NCBI GenBank assembly: GCA_045617105.1
Contig: JAZLHW010000026.1
Location: 1-56,019 of the forward strand
Source of the DNA: CALELM01 sp045617105
GTDB lineage: Bacteria > Bacillota > Negativicutes > Selenomonadales > Selenomonadaceae
Direction of reading: 5' to 3'
Length of the DNA: 56,019 nt
This document shows, in pieces, positions 30,997 through 39,124 of this stretch. The notes beneath the pieces are model-generated. The model saw only the letters and a list, made by a program, of their open reading frames with translations, was not told the origin of the DNA and did no database searches. Each line of letters begins with the position of its first letter. The stretch's first letter is position 1. The position numbers and the translations under genes are program-made.

Positions 30997-31413
30997 TTAT
31001 TTTACGACCAAAACCGGACACTTTGCCTGTTCCACAATATACTGGCTCACACTGCCGAGGAGAACGCCCTTGACGATCCCCAATCCCCTGCTTCCCATAA
31101 CGATAAGATCTGCATCATTTGCAAGCGAAAAATCCAAAATAACGACCGCAGGAGAACCTGTTTCCGAATAGGCCTGCTTTTCTATGCCCGATGGAACCAT
31201 TTCCATCGCACGATCGAGAATAACATTCCCTGCCTTAGTAACTGCCTCCAAAATCGCATCCGAAAGGCAGGCGTTGATGGCTAACTGATTGATATTTGCA
31301 ACATAGAGGAAATTCAGCTTTGCCTCACAGGACTCAGCCATTGCAATAGCCTCTGCAACCGCACGATCCGAACCTTCCGATCCATCTACCGGCACTACAA
31401 TATTCTTGAACAT
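30997..31413 (-). CDS. Universal stress protein (UspA family)
   Basis: A 138-residue single-domain Usp with VPVDGSEGSDRAVAEAI at the start and the ATP-binding loop GSRGLGIVKGVLLGSVS near the C-terminus, so an ATP-binding type is likely. It is the downstream member of a pair of usp genes 18 bp apart and is probably co-transcribed. Confidence 0.92.
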   Translation of the reverse strand: MFKNIVVPVDGSEGSDRAVAEAIAMAESCEAKLNFLYVANINQLAINACLSDAILEAVTKAGNVILDRAMEMVPSGIEKQAYSETGSPAVVILDFSLANDADLIVMGSRGLGIVKGVLLGSVSQYIVEQAKCPVLVVK

Positions 31414-31431
31414 AAAACTTCCCCCTCACCA

Positions 31432-31866
31432 TTATTTCACTACTACCACAGAACCCATAGCCTCCTGCATAACCTTTTGGCTCACGCTTCCAAGGATAAA
31501 GCCGCGAACAAGTCCCAGCCCTCTTCCCCCGACCACGATGATCTCATCATCATGCTTGCAGGAAAACTCGACAATTTTCTCTGCCGGAGTCCCCGTGCAA
31601 TGATGGAACGATGCCTCGATCCCCTCAGGAATACGCTCACTTGCACGCTCCAGTGCCTTCCTGCGTTCCTGCCCTGTCGGTGCCACCAGATCCATCGGCA
31701 GCCAAGAATCCTCTTCCTCGGAATCCGTGTCGCTATCAAAATAGGAAACGTAAAGTATATCCAGTGCAGCACCATACGACTCAGACAAGGAAACTGCCAC
31801 ATCCACCGCACGATCCGAATTTTCTGACCCGTCCACCGGCACCAATATCCTAGCATTTCCTTTCAT
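31432..31866 (-). CDS. Universal stress protein (UspA family)
   Basis: A 144-residue paralogue of the neighbouring Usp: ILVPVDGSENSDRAVDVAVS and the loop GGRGLGLVRGFILGSVSQ. An acidic insert (about residues 50-60, DSDTDSEEED) sets it apart from the other copy. The start is ATG at 31866 with GGAGGG 6 nt upstream; a GTG at 31887 precedes that site and is rejected. Confidence 0.92.
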   Translation of the reverse strand: MKGNARILVPVDGSENSDRAVDVAVSLSESYGAALDILYVSYFDSDTDSEEEDSWLPMDLVAPTGQERRKALERASERIPEGIEASFHHCTGTPAEKIVEFSCKHDDEIIVVGGRGLGLVRGFILGSVSQKVMQEAMGSVVVVK

Positions 31867-31954
31867 TCTAATCCCTCCACTATTCACTATACTATATGAT
31901 TCGAGAAATCATTGAAAAATCCTTTTCCTCTCAAAAAAAGTTTAGTGAAAATGG

Positions 31955-31983
31955 TTGATTTTTAAAAATTCGTGAGATACACT
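31955..31983 (+). promoter_or_regulatory. Candidate promoter of the threonine dehydratase gene
   Basis: TTGATT (31955-31960), 17 bp, TACACT (31978-31983), 37 bp before the ATG. Confidence 0.45.
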
Positions 31984-32020
31984 GGAAAATCATAAATAAA
32001 AACCAAGGAGGCTTCCTTAT

Positions 32021-33286
32021 ATGGAAACTATGGAAAAAGAAAACAATACAGCTTCAGCGCCTACTCCGGAGGAGATTGCAGAAGCTACGACCATTGCAGA
32101 TATCTACCGTGCGGCCAAGCAGCTGGAGGGCATCACCGTAAAGACAGAGCTGATTCACAGCAGTTTTTTCTCTGAGCTTTCCAGAAACGATGTGTACCTA
32201 AAGCCCGAAAACCTGCAGCATACGGGAGCCTTCAAGCTTCGAGGCGCATACAACCGCATCAGCCAGCTGTCCCCTGAGGAGCGCTCCAAGGGAGTGATCA
32301 CGGCTTCTGCCGGAAACCATGCGCAAGGGGTTGCCTTTGCCGCACAAAAACTGGGTGTCAATGCCGTCATCTGTATGCCTGCAACGACACCGATCCTAAA
32401 GGTAGAAGCTACCCGTGCCTATGGTGCTGAGGTCGTTCTTCACGGCGACAGCTTTGACGATGCCTATGCGCACAGCCTTCGCCTGCAAAAACAGCACGGC
32501 TATGTCTATATCCACCCCTTCAATGACAAGGAGGTACTTCTCGGCCAAGGGACAACGGCACTTGAGATCATTGATGCACTCAAGGACGTAGATGCCATTC
32601 TTGTTCCCATCGGCGGCGGCGGCTTTGCTTCCGGCGTTGCCCTTGCCAGCAAGCTCGTCAACCCAAGCATTCAGGTCATCGGTGTAGAGCCGGAAAATGC
32701 CGCCTGCATGAAGTCTGCACTCCAAGCAGGCAAGATCGTGACGCTTCAAAGCTCCGATACGGTCGCTGACGGCTGTGCCGTCAAAACAGCAGGTACACTG
32801 ACCTTTGCTTTTTGCAAAAAATACCTCGATGAGATTATCACAGTCTCCGAAATGGAGATCATGAGCGCGCTCCTCTCCCTCATCGAAAAGCACAAACTGA
32901 TTGCCGAAGGTGCAGGCGTTCTTTCCCTTGCAGGGCTTTCCAAGCTTCCGTTCAAGGGGAAAAAGGTCGCTGCCATCGTCAGCGGAGGAAACATCGACAT
33001 TTCTACCATCTCGGCTCTCATTGACAAGGCATTGATTGCCCGCGGGCGTGTCTTCTGCTTCGCTGTCCAGCTGCCGGACAAGCCGGGACAGCTCCTCAAG
33101 GTATCACAGATTCTCGCAAATGAAAATGCCAATGTCATCAAGCTGGATCACAATCAGGCAAAGGTAACGGACAGCTTCAAGAAGGTCGTCCTTGAAGTAA
33201 CCGTAGAAACACATAATTATGAGCATATCGAGCGCATCAGCAAGGCTCTGAAAAAGAATGGCTTTGATATTGAGAAGATTTATTGA
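32021..33286 (+). CDS. ilvA: Threonine ammonia-lyase (threonine dehydratase)
   Basis: A PLP enzyme (421 aa) deaminating threonine to 2-oxobutanoate. The Schiff-base lysine is in TGAFKLRGAYNRI (about residue 72), the PLP phosphate loop is PIGGGGFASGVA, and a C-terminal ACT-like domain (about 340-421) follows. The length with a single ACT domain is of the short IlvA/TdcB type, so a biosynthetic or catabolic role cannot be settled from sequence. The N-terminal 25 residues are extra and Glu/Thr-rich. AAGGAGG lies before the ATG. Confidence 0.92.
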   Translation: METMEKENNTASAPTPEEIAEATTIADIYRAAKQLEGITVKTELIHSSFFSELSRNDVYLKPENLQHTGAFKLRGAYNRISQLSPEERSKGVITASAGNHAQGVAFAAQKLGVNAVICMPATTPILKVEATRAYGAEVVLHGDSFDDAYAHSLRLQKQHGYVYIHPFNDKEVLLGQGTTALEIIDALKDVDAILVPIGGGGFASGVALASKLVNPSIQVIGVEPENAACMKSALQAGKIVTLQSSDTVADGCAVKTAGTLTFAFCKKYLDEIITVSEMEIMSALLSLIEKHKLIAEGAGVLSLAGLSKLPFKGKKVAAIVSGGNIDISTISALIDKALIARGRVFCFAVQLPDKPGQLLKVSQILANENANVIKLDHNQAKVTDSFKKVVLEVTVETHNYEHIERISKALKKNGFDIEKIY

Positions 33287-33305
33287 CTTATCTTATGACC
33301 TGCTT

Positions 33306-33456
33306 TATAACGAAGCTAAAATATCCCCTTTTCCAACAGCTTGCTGTAAGTGGGGGAGAAACATGCTTTAGCAAGCGGTGAGCATAGCCCCCGCTTCGTT
33401 GAAACGCTGTCATAGGAAGAAAATGCTTGTCGCATTTTCTTGATTGAGGCGTTATA
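33306..33456 (-). repeat. 150-bp palindromic dispersed element, copy 5 (inverted, diverged)
   Basis: A full-length copy in reverse orientation, from TATAACG to CGTTATA, 19 bp after the ilvA stop. It is the most diverged copy (loop CTTGTCGC region, TTGATTGAGG instead of TTGAACAATGG), so probably the oldest. At its right border CGTTATAATG creates a TATAAT hexamer 57 bp before lctP. Confidence 0.9.
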
Positions 33457-33514
33457 ATGTAGTGGTACTCTTTTTATTTCATAATTTATTCACCGCTTAG
33501 AAAGGACGGTCTTC

Positions 33515-35047
33515 ATGTTTCTTATTGCATTATCTCCAATCCTATGGCTGGTCGTTGCCCTCAGCTTCCTGCGCATGGCTGCTTGGAAGGCATGCCCACT
33601 GGCACTTGTCATTGCGCTCCTTGCAGGAATCGGTGTCAACGGCATGACAGTTCCCCATGCCATCGAAGCAACACTTGAAGGTGTGGCACTTGCCTGCTGG
33701 CCGATTCTCCTCGTTATCATTGCCGCTATCTTTACCTATAATCTTTCCCTTCATACGAAGGGCATGGATGTCATCAAAAAAATGCTGACCTCCGTTTCCA
33801 AGGATCGCCGTGTGCTTATCCTGCTCATAGGCTGGGGCTTCGGCGGTTTCCTCGAAGGCATGGCTGGCTTCGGTACTGCCGTTGCGATTCCTGCAGGTAT
33901 GCTCGCAGGAATTGGAATCCATCCGATTCTTGCGGCATCGGTCTGCTTGATTGCAAATTCCGTACCAACTGCCTACGGCTCGATAGGAATTCCGCTCGTA
34001 ACGCTCGGAAGCGTTACCGGTGTGGATGCTATGCAGCTTGCAACCTATACCTGTTTGCAGCTTGCACCGCTTACCTTGCTCTGCCCGCTTCTCATGGTCA
34101 TCGTATCCGGTCATTCTGTGAAGGCTCTCAAAGGAATGTTCGTCATGTGCCTTGCTTCGGGGCTTGCCTTCCTCATTCCTGAGCTTCTCATTGCCATGAC
34201 GATGGGACCTGAGCTTGCCGTTGTCGCTGGCTCTATCGGTGCTATGGCAGCTATCGTTGCCTGCGCCAAGCTGTTCCCGACCAATGACCCTGCTTACAAA
34301 ATGGACTTCAAGGAGGATTCCCAACCCGTTTCCGCACGGGAGGGACTGATTGCCTGCCTGCCATTCATTCTCATTTTCGTATTCCTTCTCTTGACCTCCA
34401 AGCTGGTTCCTGCTATCCATGATCCGCTGAATCTTATCAAAACCTCCGTCCTGATCTACTCAGGCGAAGACGGCGCGCCATATACCTTTACTTGGCTGGC
34501 AACACCGGGGGTCTTGATTCTCCTTGCGGCATTTATTGGAGGCAGTGTGCAAAAAGCAGGCTTCGGTGAAATGCTGGGCGTTCTCAAAAGAACCATCATC
34601 AATCTCCGCTATACGATCATTACCATCATTACAGTCATTGCAACAGCAAAAGTCATGGGTTATGCAGGCATGACACACCAAATTGCAGAAACAGCCGTTG
34701 CAGTCACTGGTACGATGTATCCTGCGATTGCCGCTTTTATCGGCTCTATCGGAACTTTTATCACGGGTTCTGCAACCTCGTCCTGCGTGCTGTTCGGTAA
34801 ACTGCAAACAGATTCCGCTTCTGCCATTGGCGCAAGCGCAGCCGCTCAGGCTTGGATCGCCGCAGCAAATGCATCGGGTGCCTGTGCCGGCAAGATGATC
34901 TCCCCGCAGAGCATCGCCATTGCTGTTGCCGCTATCGGCACAGCAGGCTGTGAAGGAAAACTTCTCCAGTTTGCCGTGAAGGTCTACATACCGTTCATCA
35001 TCGTGCTGGGAGCAATCGTTTACTTCGGTCAGACCATGGTCGGCTGA
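33515..35047 (+). CDS. lctP: L-lactate permease (LctP family)
   Basis: A 510-residue polytopic membrane protein of about 12-14 helices. LctP signatures are GWGFGGFLEGMAGFGTAVAI, LIANSVPTAYGSIGIP, and the C-terminal SATSSCVLFGKLQ and SGACAGKMISPQSIAIA. It moves lactate with protons; in a selenomonad that both uses and makes lactate, uptake is the usual role. AAAGGA precedes the ATG by 8 nt. Its own terminator is split by element copy 6. Confidence 0.94.
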   Translation: MFLIALSPILWLVVALSFLRMAAWKACPLALVIALLAGIGVNGMTVPHAIEATLEGVALACWPILLVIIAAIFTYNLSLHTKGMDVIKKMLTSVSKDRRVLILLIGWGFGGFLEGMAGFGTAVAIPAGMLAGIGIHPILAASVCLIANSVPTAYGSIGIPLVTLGSVTGVDAMQLATYTCLQLAPLTLLCPLLMVIVSGHSVKALKGMFVMCLASGLAFLIPELLIAMTMGPELAVVAGSIGAMAAIVACAKLFPTNDPAYKMDFKEDSQPVSAREGLIACLPFILIFVFLLLTSKLVPAIHDPLNLIKTSVLIYSGEDGAPYTFTWLATPGVLILLAAFIGGSVQKAGFGEMLGVLKRTIINLRYTIITIITVIATAKVMGYAGMTHQIAETAVAVTGTMYPAIAAFIGSIGTFITGSATSSCVLFGKLQTDSASAIGASAAAQAWIAAANASGACAGKMISPQSIAIAVAAIGTAGCEGKLLQFAVKVYIPFIIVLGAIVYFGQTMVG

Positions 35048-35124
35048 TTCCATAAAATTTGACTGATTCAAAAAAAAGAAGCGTCCTTAGGAGCTTTCAA
35101 TAAGGGATTTTTAATTCTTAAGAG

Positions 35125-35316
35125 AAACGGCATAGTTTAGTGATTATAACGCCATTGTTCAAGAAAATGCCATAAGCATTTTCCCTCCAATTTGCGTTTC
35201 AACGAAGCAGGAGATATGCTCACCGCTTGTTAAAATTGGGCTTCCCCCACTTACAGCAAGCTGTTGAAGAAGGGGACATCTTTAGCTTCGTTATAATTAC
35301 TGGACTATGCCGTTTT
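35125..35316 (+). terminator. lctP terminator interrupted by element copy 6
   Basis: Left arm 35125-35144 (AAACGGCATAGTTTAGTGAT) and right arm 35295-35314 (ATTACTGGACTATGCCGTTT) pair over all 20 positions if G-U pairs are allowed, followed by TTTTT ending at 35316. Element copy 6 fills exactly the interval 35145-35294. Confidence 0.85.
35145..35294 (+). repeat. 150-bp palindromic dispersed element, copy 6 (inside a terminator)
   Basis: A full copy from TATAACGCC to CTTCGTTATA. It lies precisely at the apex of the terminator stem of lctP. Its borders (GAT|TATAACG and CGTTATA|ATT) fit insertion at a TA dinucleotide. Confidence 0.95.
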
Positions 35317-35399
35317 TATTGATGTGATGTCGGTTTTAGCATAGTCGGATATAGATCAATATAATTATGTAAAAAACAGTTTTAATTAGAGCGAGAATC

Positions 35400-35424
35400 A
35401 ACTAGTTCCAAAATGGAACTAGTT
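35400..35424. other. Perfect 10-bp inverted repeat between two element copies
   Basis: AACTAGTTCC-AAAAT-GGAACTAGTT. No T-run follows. It lies in the 170-bp spacer between copies 6 and 7, which holds no gene; an operator or structural site is possible. Confidence 0.55.
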
Positions 35425-35466
35425 CATAATGAAGGTGGTGTCGAGAAGAAGCGCAATGTGGATTTT

Positions 35467-35617
35467 TATAACGCCATTGTTCAAGAAAATGCCGTAAGCA
35501 TTTTCCCTCCAATTTGCGTTTCAACGAAGCGGGAGATATGCTCACCGCTTGTTAAAATTTGATGTCCCCCACTTACAGCAAGCTGTTGAAGAAGGGGACA
35601 TCTTTAGCTTCGTTATA
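35467..35617 (+). repeat. 150-bp palindromic dispersed element, copy 7
   Basis: A full copy from TATAACGCC to CTTCGTTATA. In this copy the second arm pair is perfect: GATGTCCCC (35561-35569) with GGGGACATC (35594-35602). It lies in the same orientation as copy 6, 172 bp away. Confidence 0.95.
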
Positions 35618-35765
35618 TGTTGCAACGCCTTTGGAACGCTTCTTTTCTTGTTGTTCCTGCATTTCCTGCCAATGATTACAAATTCCTATGAGAAAAAGGA
35701 TTTTCCTTTCCCACCGTAGAATCTCATGGAAAAGAACGATAATTTTTCAGAAAGGACGTCACGGC

Positions 35766-36839
35766 ATGAACAATGGCATTTCTATTTACCCTGGACTCGG
35801 CAATACCTTGGAAGAGAATCTCTCCCTTATCCGCCTTGCCGCTTCCCGCAAGCTTAACCGATTGTTTATCTCCCTCCCTGCCTTCTCCCAAAACAAGGAC
35901 AGCCAAAAAGATGAATTCCTGATTCTCTTGCAGGAGGCTAAACAGCAGCAAATGGAAATCATTGCCGACCTTTCTACACAAATGCTGGAACTGCTCGATA
36001 TCACCGATTTCAACCTGACTGCCTTTCGTATACTCGGCATCCAAACACTCCGCATTGATTGCGGTTACAGTGCAGAGGAGCTTGCCAAACTCAGTCGGAA
36101 CAAGCAGCATATTCGTATCCAGCTCAATGCCTCTACCATGACGGGAAGGATCCTCTCGACATTGATTCAAGAAAAAGCTGACTTCTCCAACATGGACGCA
36201 CTGCACAATTTCTACCCACGGGAAGGAAGCGGTCTCAGCGAGGAGACTCTCGTCAGAAAGACCATTATGCTGCACAAGGCAGGTATTCGGGTTGCCGCTT
36301 TCGTCCCAAGCCAAGCCAAGAAGCTTGGCCCGCTCTTTGACGGGCTTCCTACGCTCGAAGACCACAGGCAGATGTGCGTTGACCTTGCCGCACGGCATCT
36401 TGTAGCTCTCGGCATAGATTCCGTCCTGATCGGTGACAACCTGCCAAGCGAAAATGAGCTCCTTGCCCTATCCCACTTGCAGGAAGACCAAGTGACCGTG
36501 CGTGCAGACATGCTGACAAAGGATCCCGTACAGCAGGCTCTGCTTCGGCACGTATTCACCTCACGCATAGACGAAGCAAAGGACTCCATACGCGCCCAAG
36601 AAAGCCGCAAACTGCTCTCAGGACCGATCTATCCTGAAAATACCGTAGACTGTCTGGAAGGAGACATCACGATAGACAACGAAAACTATCTCCGCTACAT
36701 GGGAGAGCTGGAGATCCTCAAAACCGACCAGCCAGCTGACGATCGTATCAACCTTGCCGCCCGCATCCCCAAAAAGGAGCATTTCCTCCTCGCCTACATC
36801 ACGCCGGGGAGAAAATTCTCCTTCCGATTTCAAGGCTGA
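35766..36839 (+). CDS. MupG-like TIM-barrel protein (DUF871 family)
   Basis: A 357-residue protein whose start GISIYPGLGNTLEENLSLI, and NASTMTGRILSTLIQ, NFYPREGSGLS and IGDNLPSENEL further on, match the DUF871/MupG family. One member is a 6-phospho-N-acetylmuramidase in peptidoglycan recycling; others are of unknown substrate. The start at 35766 has AAGGA 9 nt upstream; the frame is open to 35688 without a site. No PTS or recycling genes are adjacent, so the substrate is an inference. Confidence 0.82.
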   Translation: MNNGISIYPGLGNTLEENLSLIRLAASRKLNRLFISLPAFSQNKDSQKDEFLILLQEAKQQQMEIIADLSTQMLELLDITDFNLTAFRILGIQTLRIDCGYSAEELAKLSRNKQHIRIQLNASTMTGRILSTLIQEKADFSNMDALHNFYPREGSGLSEETLVRKTIMLHKAGIRVAAFVPSQAKKLGPLFDGLPTLEDHRQMCVDLAARHLVALGIDSVLIGDNLPSENELLALSHLQEDQVTVRADMLTKDPVQQALLRHVFTSRIDEAKDSIRAQESRKLLSGPIYPENTVDCLEGDITIDNENYLRYMGELEILKTDQPADDRINLAARIPKKEHFLLAYITPGRKFSFRFQG

Positions 36840-36867
36840 AACTAAATATTTGACAAAGCCCATATAC

Positions 36868-36898
36868 AAAAAGAGCCTTGGCAAAAAACCAAGGCTCT
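36868..36898 (-). terminator. Terminator of the tRNA-Pro/tRNA-Arg unit
   Basis: On the minus strand AGAGCCTTGG and CCAAGGCTCT form a 10-bp stem around a TTTTTTG loop, followed by TTTTT. It may also stop the convergent mupG transcript. Confidence 0.88.
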
Positions 36899-36906
36899 GA
36901 CCTTAC

Positions 36907-36983
<77 letters not shown>

Positions 36984-36996
36984 AAAGAATATAAAA

Positions 36997-37073
36997 TGGT
37001 CGGGACGACAGGATTCGAACCTGCGACCCCCTCGTCCCAAGCGAGGTGCGCTACCAAACTGCGCTACGTCCCG
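36997..37073 (-). tRNA. tRNA-Pro (anticodon TGG)
   Basis: A 77-nt cloverleaf with acceptor CGGGACG/CGTCCCG, anticodon loop CTTGGGA (anticodon TGG) within CTCGC/GCGAG-like stem, T-loop GGTTCGAATCC and encoded CCA. Confidence 0.95.
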
Positions 37074-37085
37074 ACAACAATGAGT

Positions 37086-37114
37086 ATTATACACAAAAAT
37101 ACAACCGTTGTCAA
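37086..37114 (-). promoter_or_regulatory. Consensus sigma-70 promoter of tRNA-Pro/tRNA-Arg
   Basis: On the minus strand TTGACA (37109-37114), a 17-bp spacer and TATAAT (37086-37091), 12 bp before tRNA-Pro. Its -35 overlaps the gap just after the nucleosidase gene. Confidence 0.9.
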
Positions 37115-37120
37115 ACCTTT

Positions 37121-37807
37121 TCAAACGAACCTATCTAAATATTTTCCAAGAATTTGCAAAAGGTACGTACAGGCTTGGTCTTTGAAATTCCAAAAATCGT
37201 CTGAAGCCCCTTCGGGGTTGGAAATTATCCTCAAAATTCCAAAGGGAATGTGATTTGCACTGCAAACTTGCCCAATGGCTCCACTTTCCATATCAATTGC
37301 AATCGTGTCCTCAAAATTAGCCATAATTTTCGCTTTAATAGCATGTGTTGAAAACTGGTCACCAGTGGCAACAGTGCCGATAAAATGGCGAGACAGGTTT
37401 AGTTCCTTACAGCTATCAGAAAGCCCTCTCGCAATCATTTTGTCTGCATCCACATAAATGCCAGTAAAATCAGGACTTGTGCCAAGAGAAAAACCGATGG
37501 GGCTAAGGTCTAAATCATGCTGAAAAACCTTGTCAGCAATCACGATGTCAAAAACCTTTAATTTTTCTGCGATAGCCCCACCTACGCCCACATTTATAAT
37601 GGAATCAGCCCCCATAGTTATCAATGTCTGGGCAGCCATAGCGGCAAATACCTTGCCAATGCCGCAGCGAGCCACCATGCATTCCTTGCCGGAAAGCGTC
37701 CCCTCAAAAATATGCAGCCCATTCGCACAATCCTTTTCAGCATGAATATTCATGCCATCTACCAGTCCCTGCACTTCTTCCGGCATAGCACCAATAATAC
37801 CGACCAT
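37121..37807 (-). CDS. mtnN: MTA/SAH nucleosidase-like protein (catalytic Asp replaced by Asn)
   Basis: A 228-residue phosphorylase-superfamily protein (PNP/UDP type 1). It starts MVGIIGAMPEEVQGL, with the conserved Glu12 region, and has IINVGVGGAI, the AIDMESGAIGQVC segment with the ribose-binding Glu, and ILRIISNPEGASDD. In MTA/SAH nucleosidases the last reads RxISD, with the Asp protonating N7 of adenine; here it is Asn. Asn at this place is typical of enzymes acting on 6-oxopurine nucleosides. Activity on MTA/SAH is therefore doubtful. The gene is AT-richer than most neighbours. GGGAGG precedes the ATG by 9 nt. Confidence 0.75.
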   Translation of the reverse strand: MVGIIGAMPEEVQGLVDGMNIHAEKDCANGLHIFEGTLSGKECMVARCGIGKVFAAMAAQTLITMGADSIINVGVGGAIAEKLKVFDIVIADKVFQHDLDLSPIGFSLGTSPDFTGIYVDADKMIARGLSDSCKELNLSRHFIGTVATGDQFSTHAIKAKIMANFEDTIAIDMESGAIGQVCSANHIPFGILRIISNPEGASDDFWNFKDQACTYLLQILGKYLDRFV

Positions 37808-37869
37808 CTGTTTTTACCTCCCACAAAATGTGAAACCGCATAAAGTACGAAAAACTCGTTTTCATCGCC

Positions 37870-38014
37870 ATTACTATTTATGCCGCAAGCGTTAGCTGTG
37901 AACTACCCCCACTTATGAAAAAACAATAGTATGGCTCAATTACTTGCGTAAATTCGCCATACCCGCCTTCATCCCCCACCTTAGAGGCGGAGGACTTCTG
38001 GCGGATTAGGTTAA
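37870..38014 (-). other. Non-coding stretch with an IS200/IS605-like hairpin relic
   Basis: CCGCC (about 37960) and GGCGG (about 38000) enclose CCCCCACCTTAGAGGCGGAGG, followed by TTAGGTTAAA. This resembles the right-end hairpin of IS200/IS605 elements. No transposase or TnpB frame is present in the 225-bp gap, so at most a remnant is left. Confidence 0.3.
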
Positions 38015-38033
38015 AATGTTTTTTGTGATTGCC

Positions 38034-38759
38034 CTAAACCGGCCTTCTCTGAAGCATTTGGTAAAGAAGCTCCACTGCCCCTCTCCCCATACCGGTCTCT
38101 CTTGCCACATCGACCACGGACCAGCCCTCCACCAGCAAGGCCCTTGCCCGTTCAGAAGGATTCTCGGCAGGCATTTCCTTGCGAGTCCCCACCTCCGCCG
38201 TTGTATTTACGGAAACGATATCTTGGGCAGGCATTGGCTCATAGGTATCATGCGGAAAGGCATCCTCCTCCGACTTTCTTATTGTCTCACTAAGGATATC
38301 AGAAAACTGCTGTACACCCGAAGATTCCGTCCTCGATTCCTTTGGCTGCTCAAAAACGACAGGCTTCTGCATAGAAGACAAGGAAGCCTCGCTCATCTGC
38401 CGGTAAAGCATCTGGCACTGCTTCTGCTGAAAATCCATCTGCTGCTGAAAAGCTCTTCCCTCCGACAGCTGACGGCTCAAGGACTGCTCTGCCCCTTGCA
38501 GTTCCACCAGCTTCAGATCCAAAGCATGCTTTTTCTCCTCAGCCTCACGAATTACCTGTTCCAAATGAGTGACATGGCTTCCCATCCGTTGAATGATCTC
38601 ATTGGCAGAACGCTCCATTTCCTGCTTGAGCTGCTCCGCAGAGACCATCAGTGCTTCCTGTTCCTTTGCGGGCTGCTGACGCGCTTCATTATGCCGATGG
38701 ACAAAATAAAGAATCGCTGCACCAACAACGATCAAGAATCCCATGGCCTCTATTATCAT
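38034..38759 (-). CDS. SwrB-like membrane-anchored coiled-coil protein (DUF6115/DUF2802 type)
   Basis: A 241-residue protein with an N-terminal membrane segment (about 3-20), a long coiled coil (about 28-125, Gln/Glu-rich), a low-complexity linker and a C-terminal helix-turn-helix-like segment (RARALLVEGWSVVDVARETG, about 203-222). This layout and the last place in a fla/che operon ending in sigma-28 resemble B. subtilis SwrB, which helps activate the flagellar export gate. Sequence identity cannot be judged by eye, so the name is not assigned. AGGGG precedes the ATG by 8 nt. Confidence 0.6.
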   Translation of the reverse strand: MIIEAMGFLIVVGAAILYFVHRHNEARQQPAKEQEALMVSAEQLKQEMERSANEIIQRMGSHVTHLEQVIREAEEKKHALDLKLVELQGAEQSLSRQLSEGRAFQQQMDFQQKQCQMLYRQMSEASLSSMQKPVVFEQPKESRTESSGVQQFSDILSETIRKSEEDAFPHDTYEPMPAQDIVSVNTTAEVGTRKEMPAENPSERARALLVEGWSVVDVARETGMGRGAVELLYQMLQRRPV

Positions 38760-38774
38760 AACGAAAACCCCTAA

Positions 38775-39098
38775 CTAAAATGAAATATCAAGGTGATGAC
38801 CACGGGAAGGATCTTCTGCCAGCTTCTGCTCCGGCACTTCGTCCTCAGAATCTCTGTTGTGTTTTCCACGTTTTGCATAGAAAGCACGACCGCCATGCCC
38901 ACCATCTCCTTGAATACGACCGTCCTCTGCTTGATCCTTGTTCCTGACCTGCTTTTGCTTGAGCTTGTCATCTTCCTTTTGGCGGAGCGTCCCAAAATCT
39001 TGCTGCACTGCACCTGCTTGATTCAAATTATGCTGTACCTGCGAAGCCTCATTCGCCTGCGGCACGACCATCTGCATGCTCATCGGAGTTACGTTCAT
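38775..39098 (-). CDS. Conserved hypothetical protein of the flagellar operon
   Basis: A 107-residue hydrophilic protein without membrane segments. The start MNVTPMSMQMVVPQANEA and the end DPSRGHHLDISF frame a charged, Lys/Gln/Asp-rich middle that looks disordered. I do not recognise a domain. Spacing (26 bp after fapA, 15 bp before the SwrB-like gene) shows it belongs to the operon. Confidence 0.65.
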   Translation of the reverse strand: MNVTPMSMQMVVPQANEASQVQHNLNQAGAVQQDFGTLRQKEDDKLKQKQVRNKDQAEDGRIQGDGGHGGRAFYAKRGKHNRDSEDEVPEQKLAEDPSRGHHLDISF

Positions 39099-39124
39099 AA
39101 AAATCCCCCGCCTTTCTGCTCAAA

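Noticed and set aside
33440..33458. TATAAT at the right border of element copy 5 as the lctP promoter
   Set aside because: No acceptable -35 lies 16-18 bp upstream; the hexamer arises from the element end followed by AT. Left as a note only.
1..35617. The dispersed element as a CRISPR array
   Set aside because: Copies are 150 bp long, far apart, in both orientations and without regular spacers; no cas genes are present.
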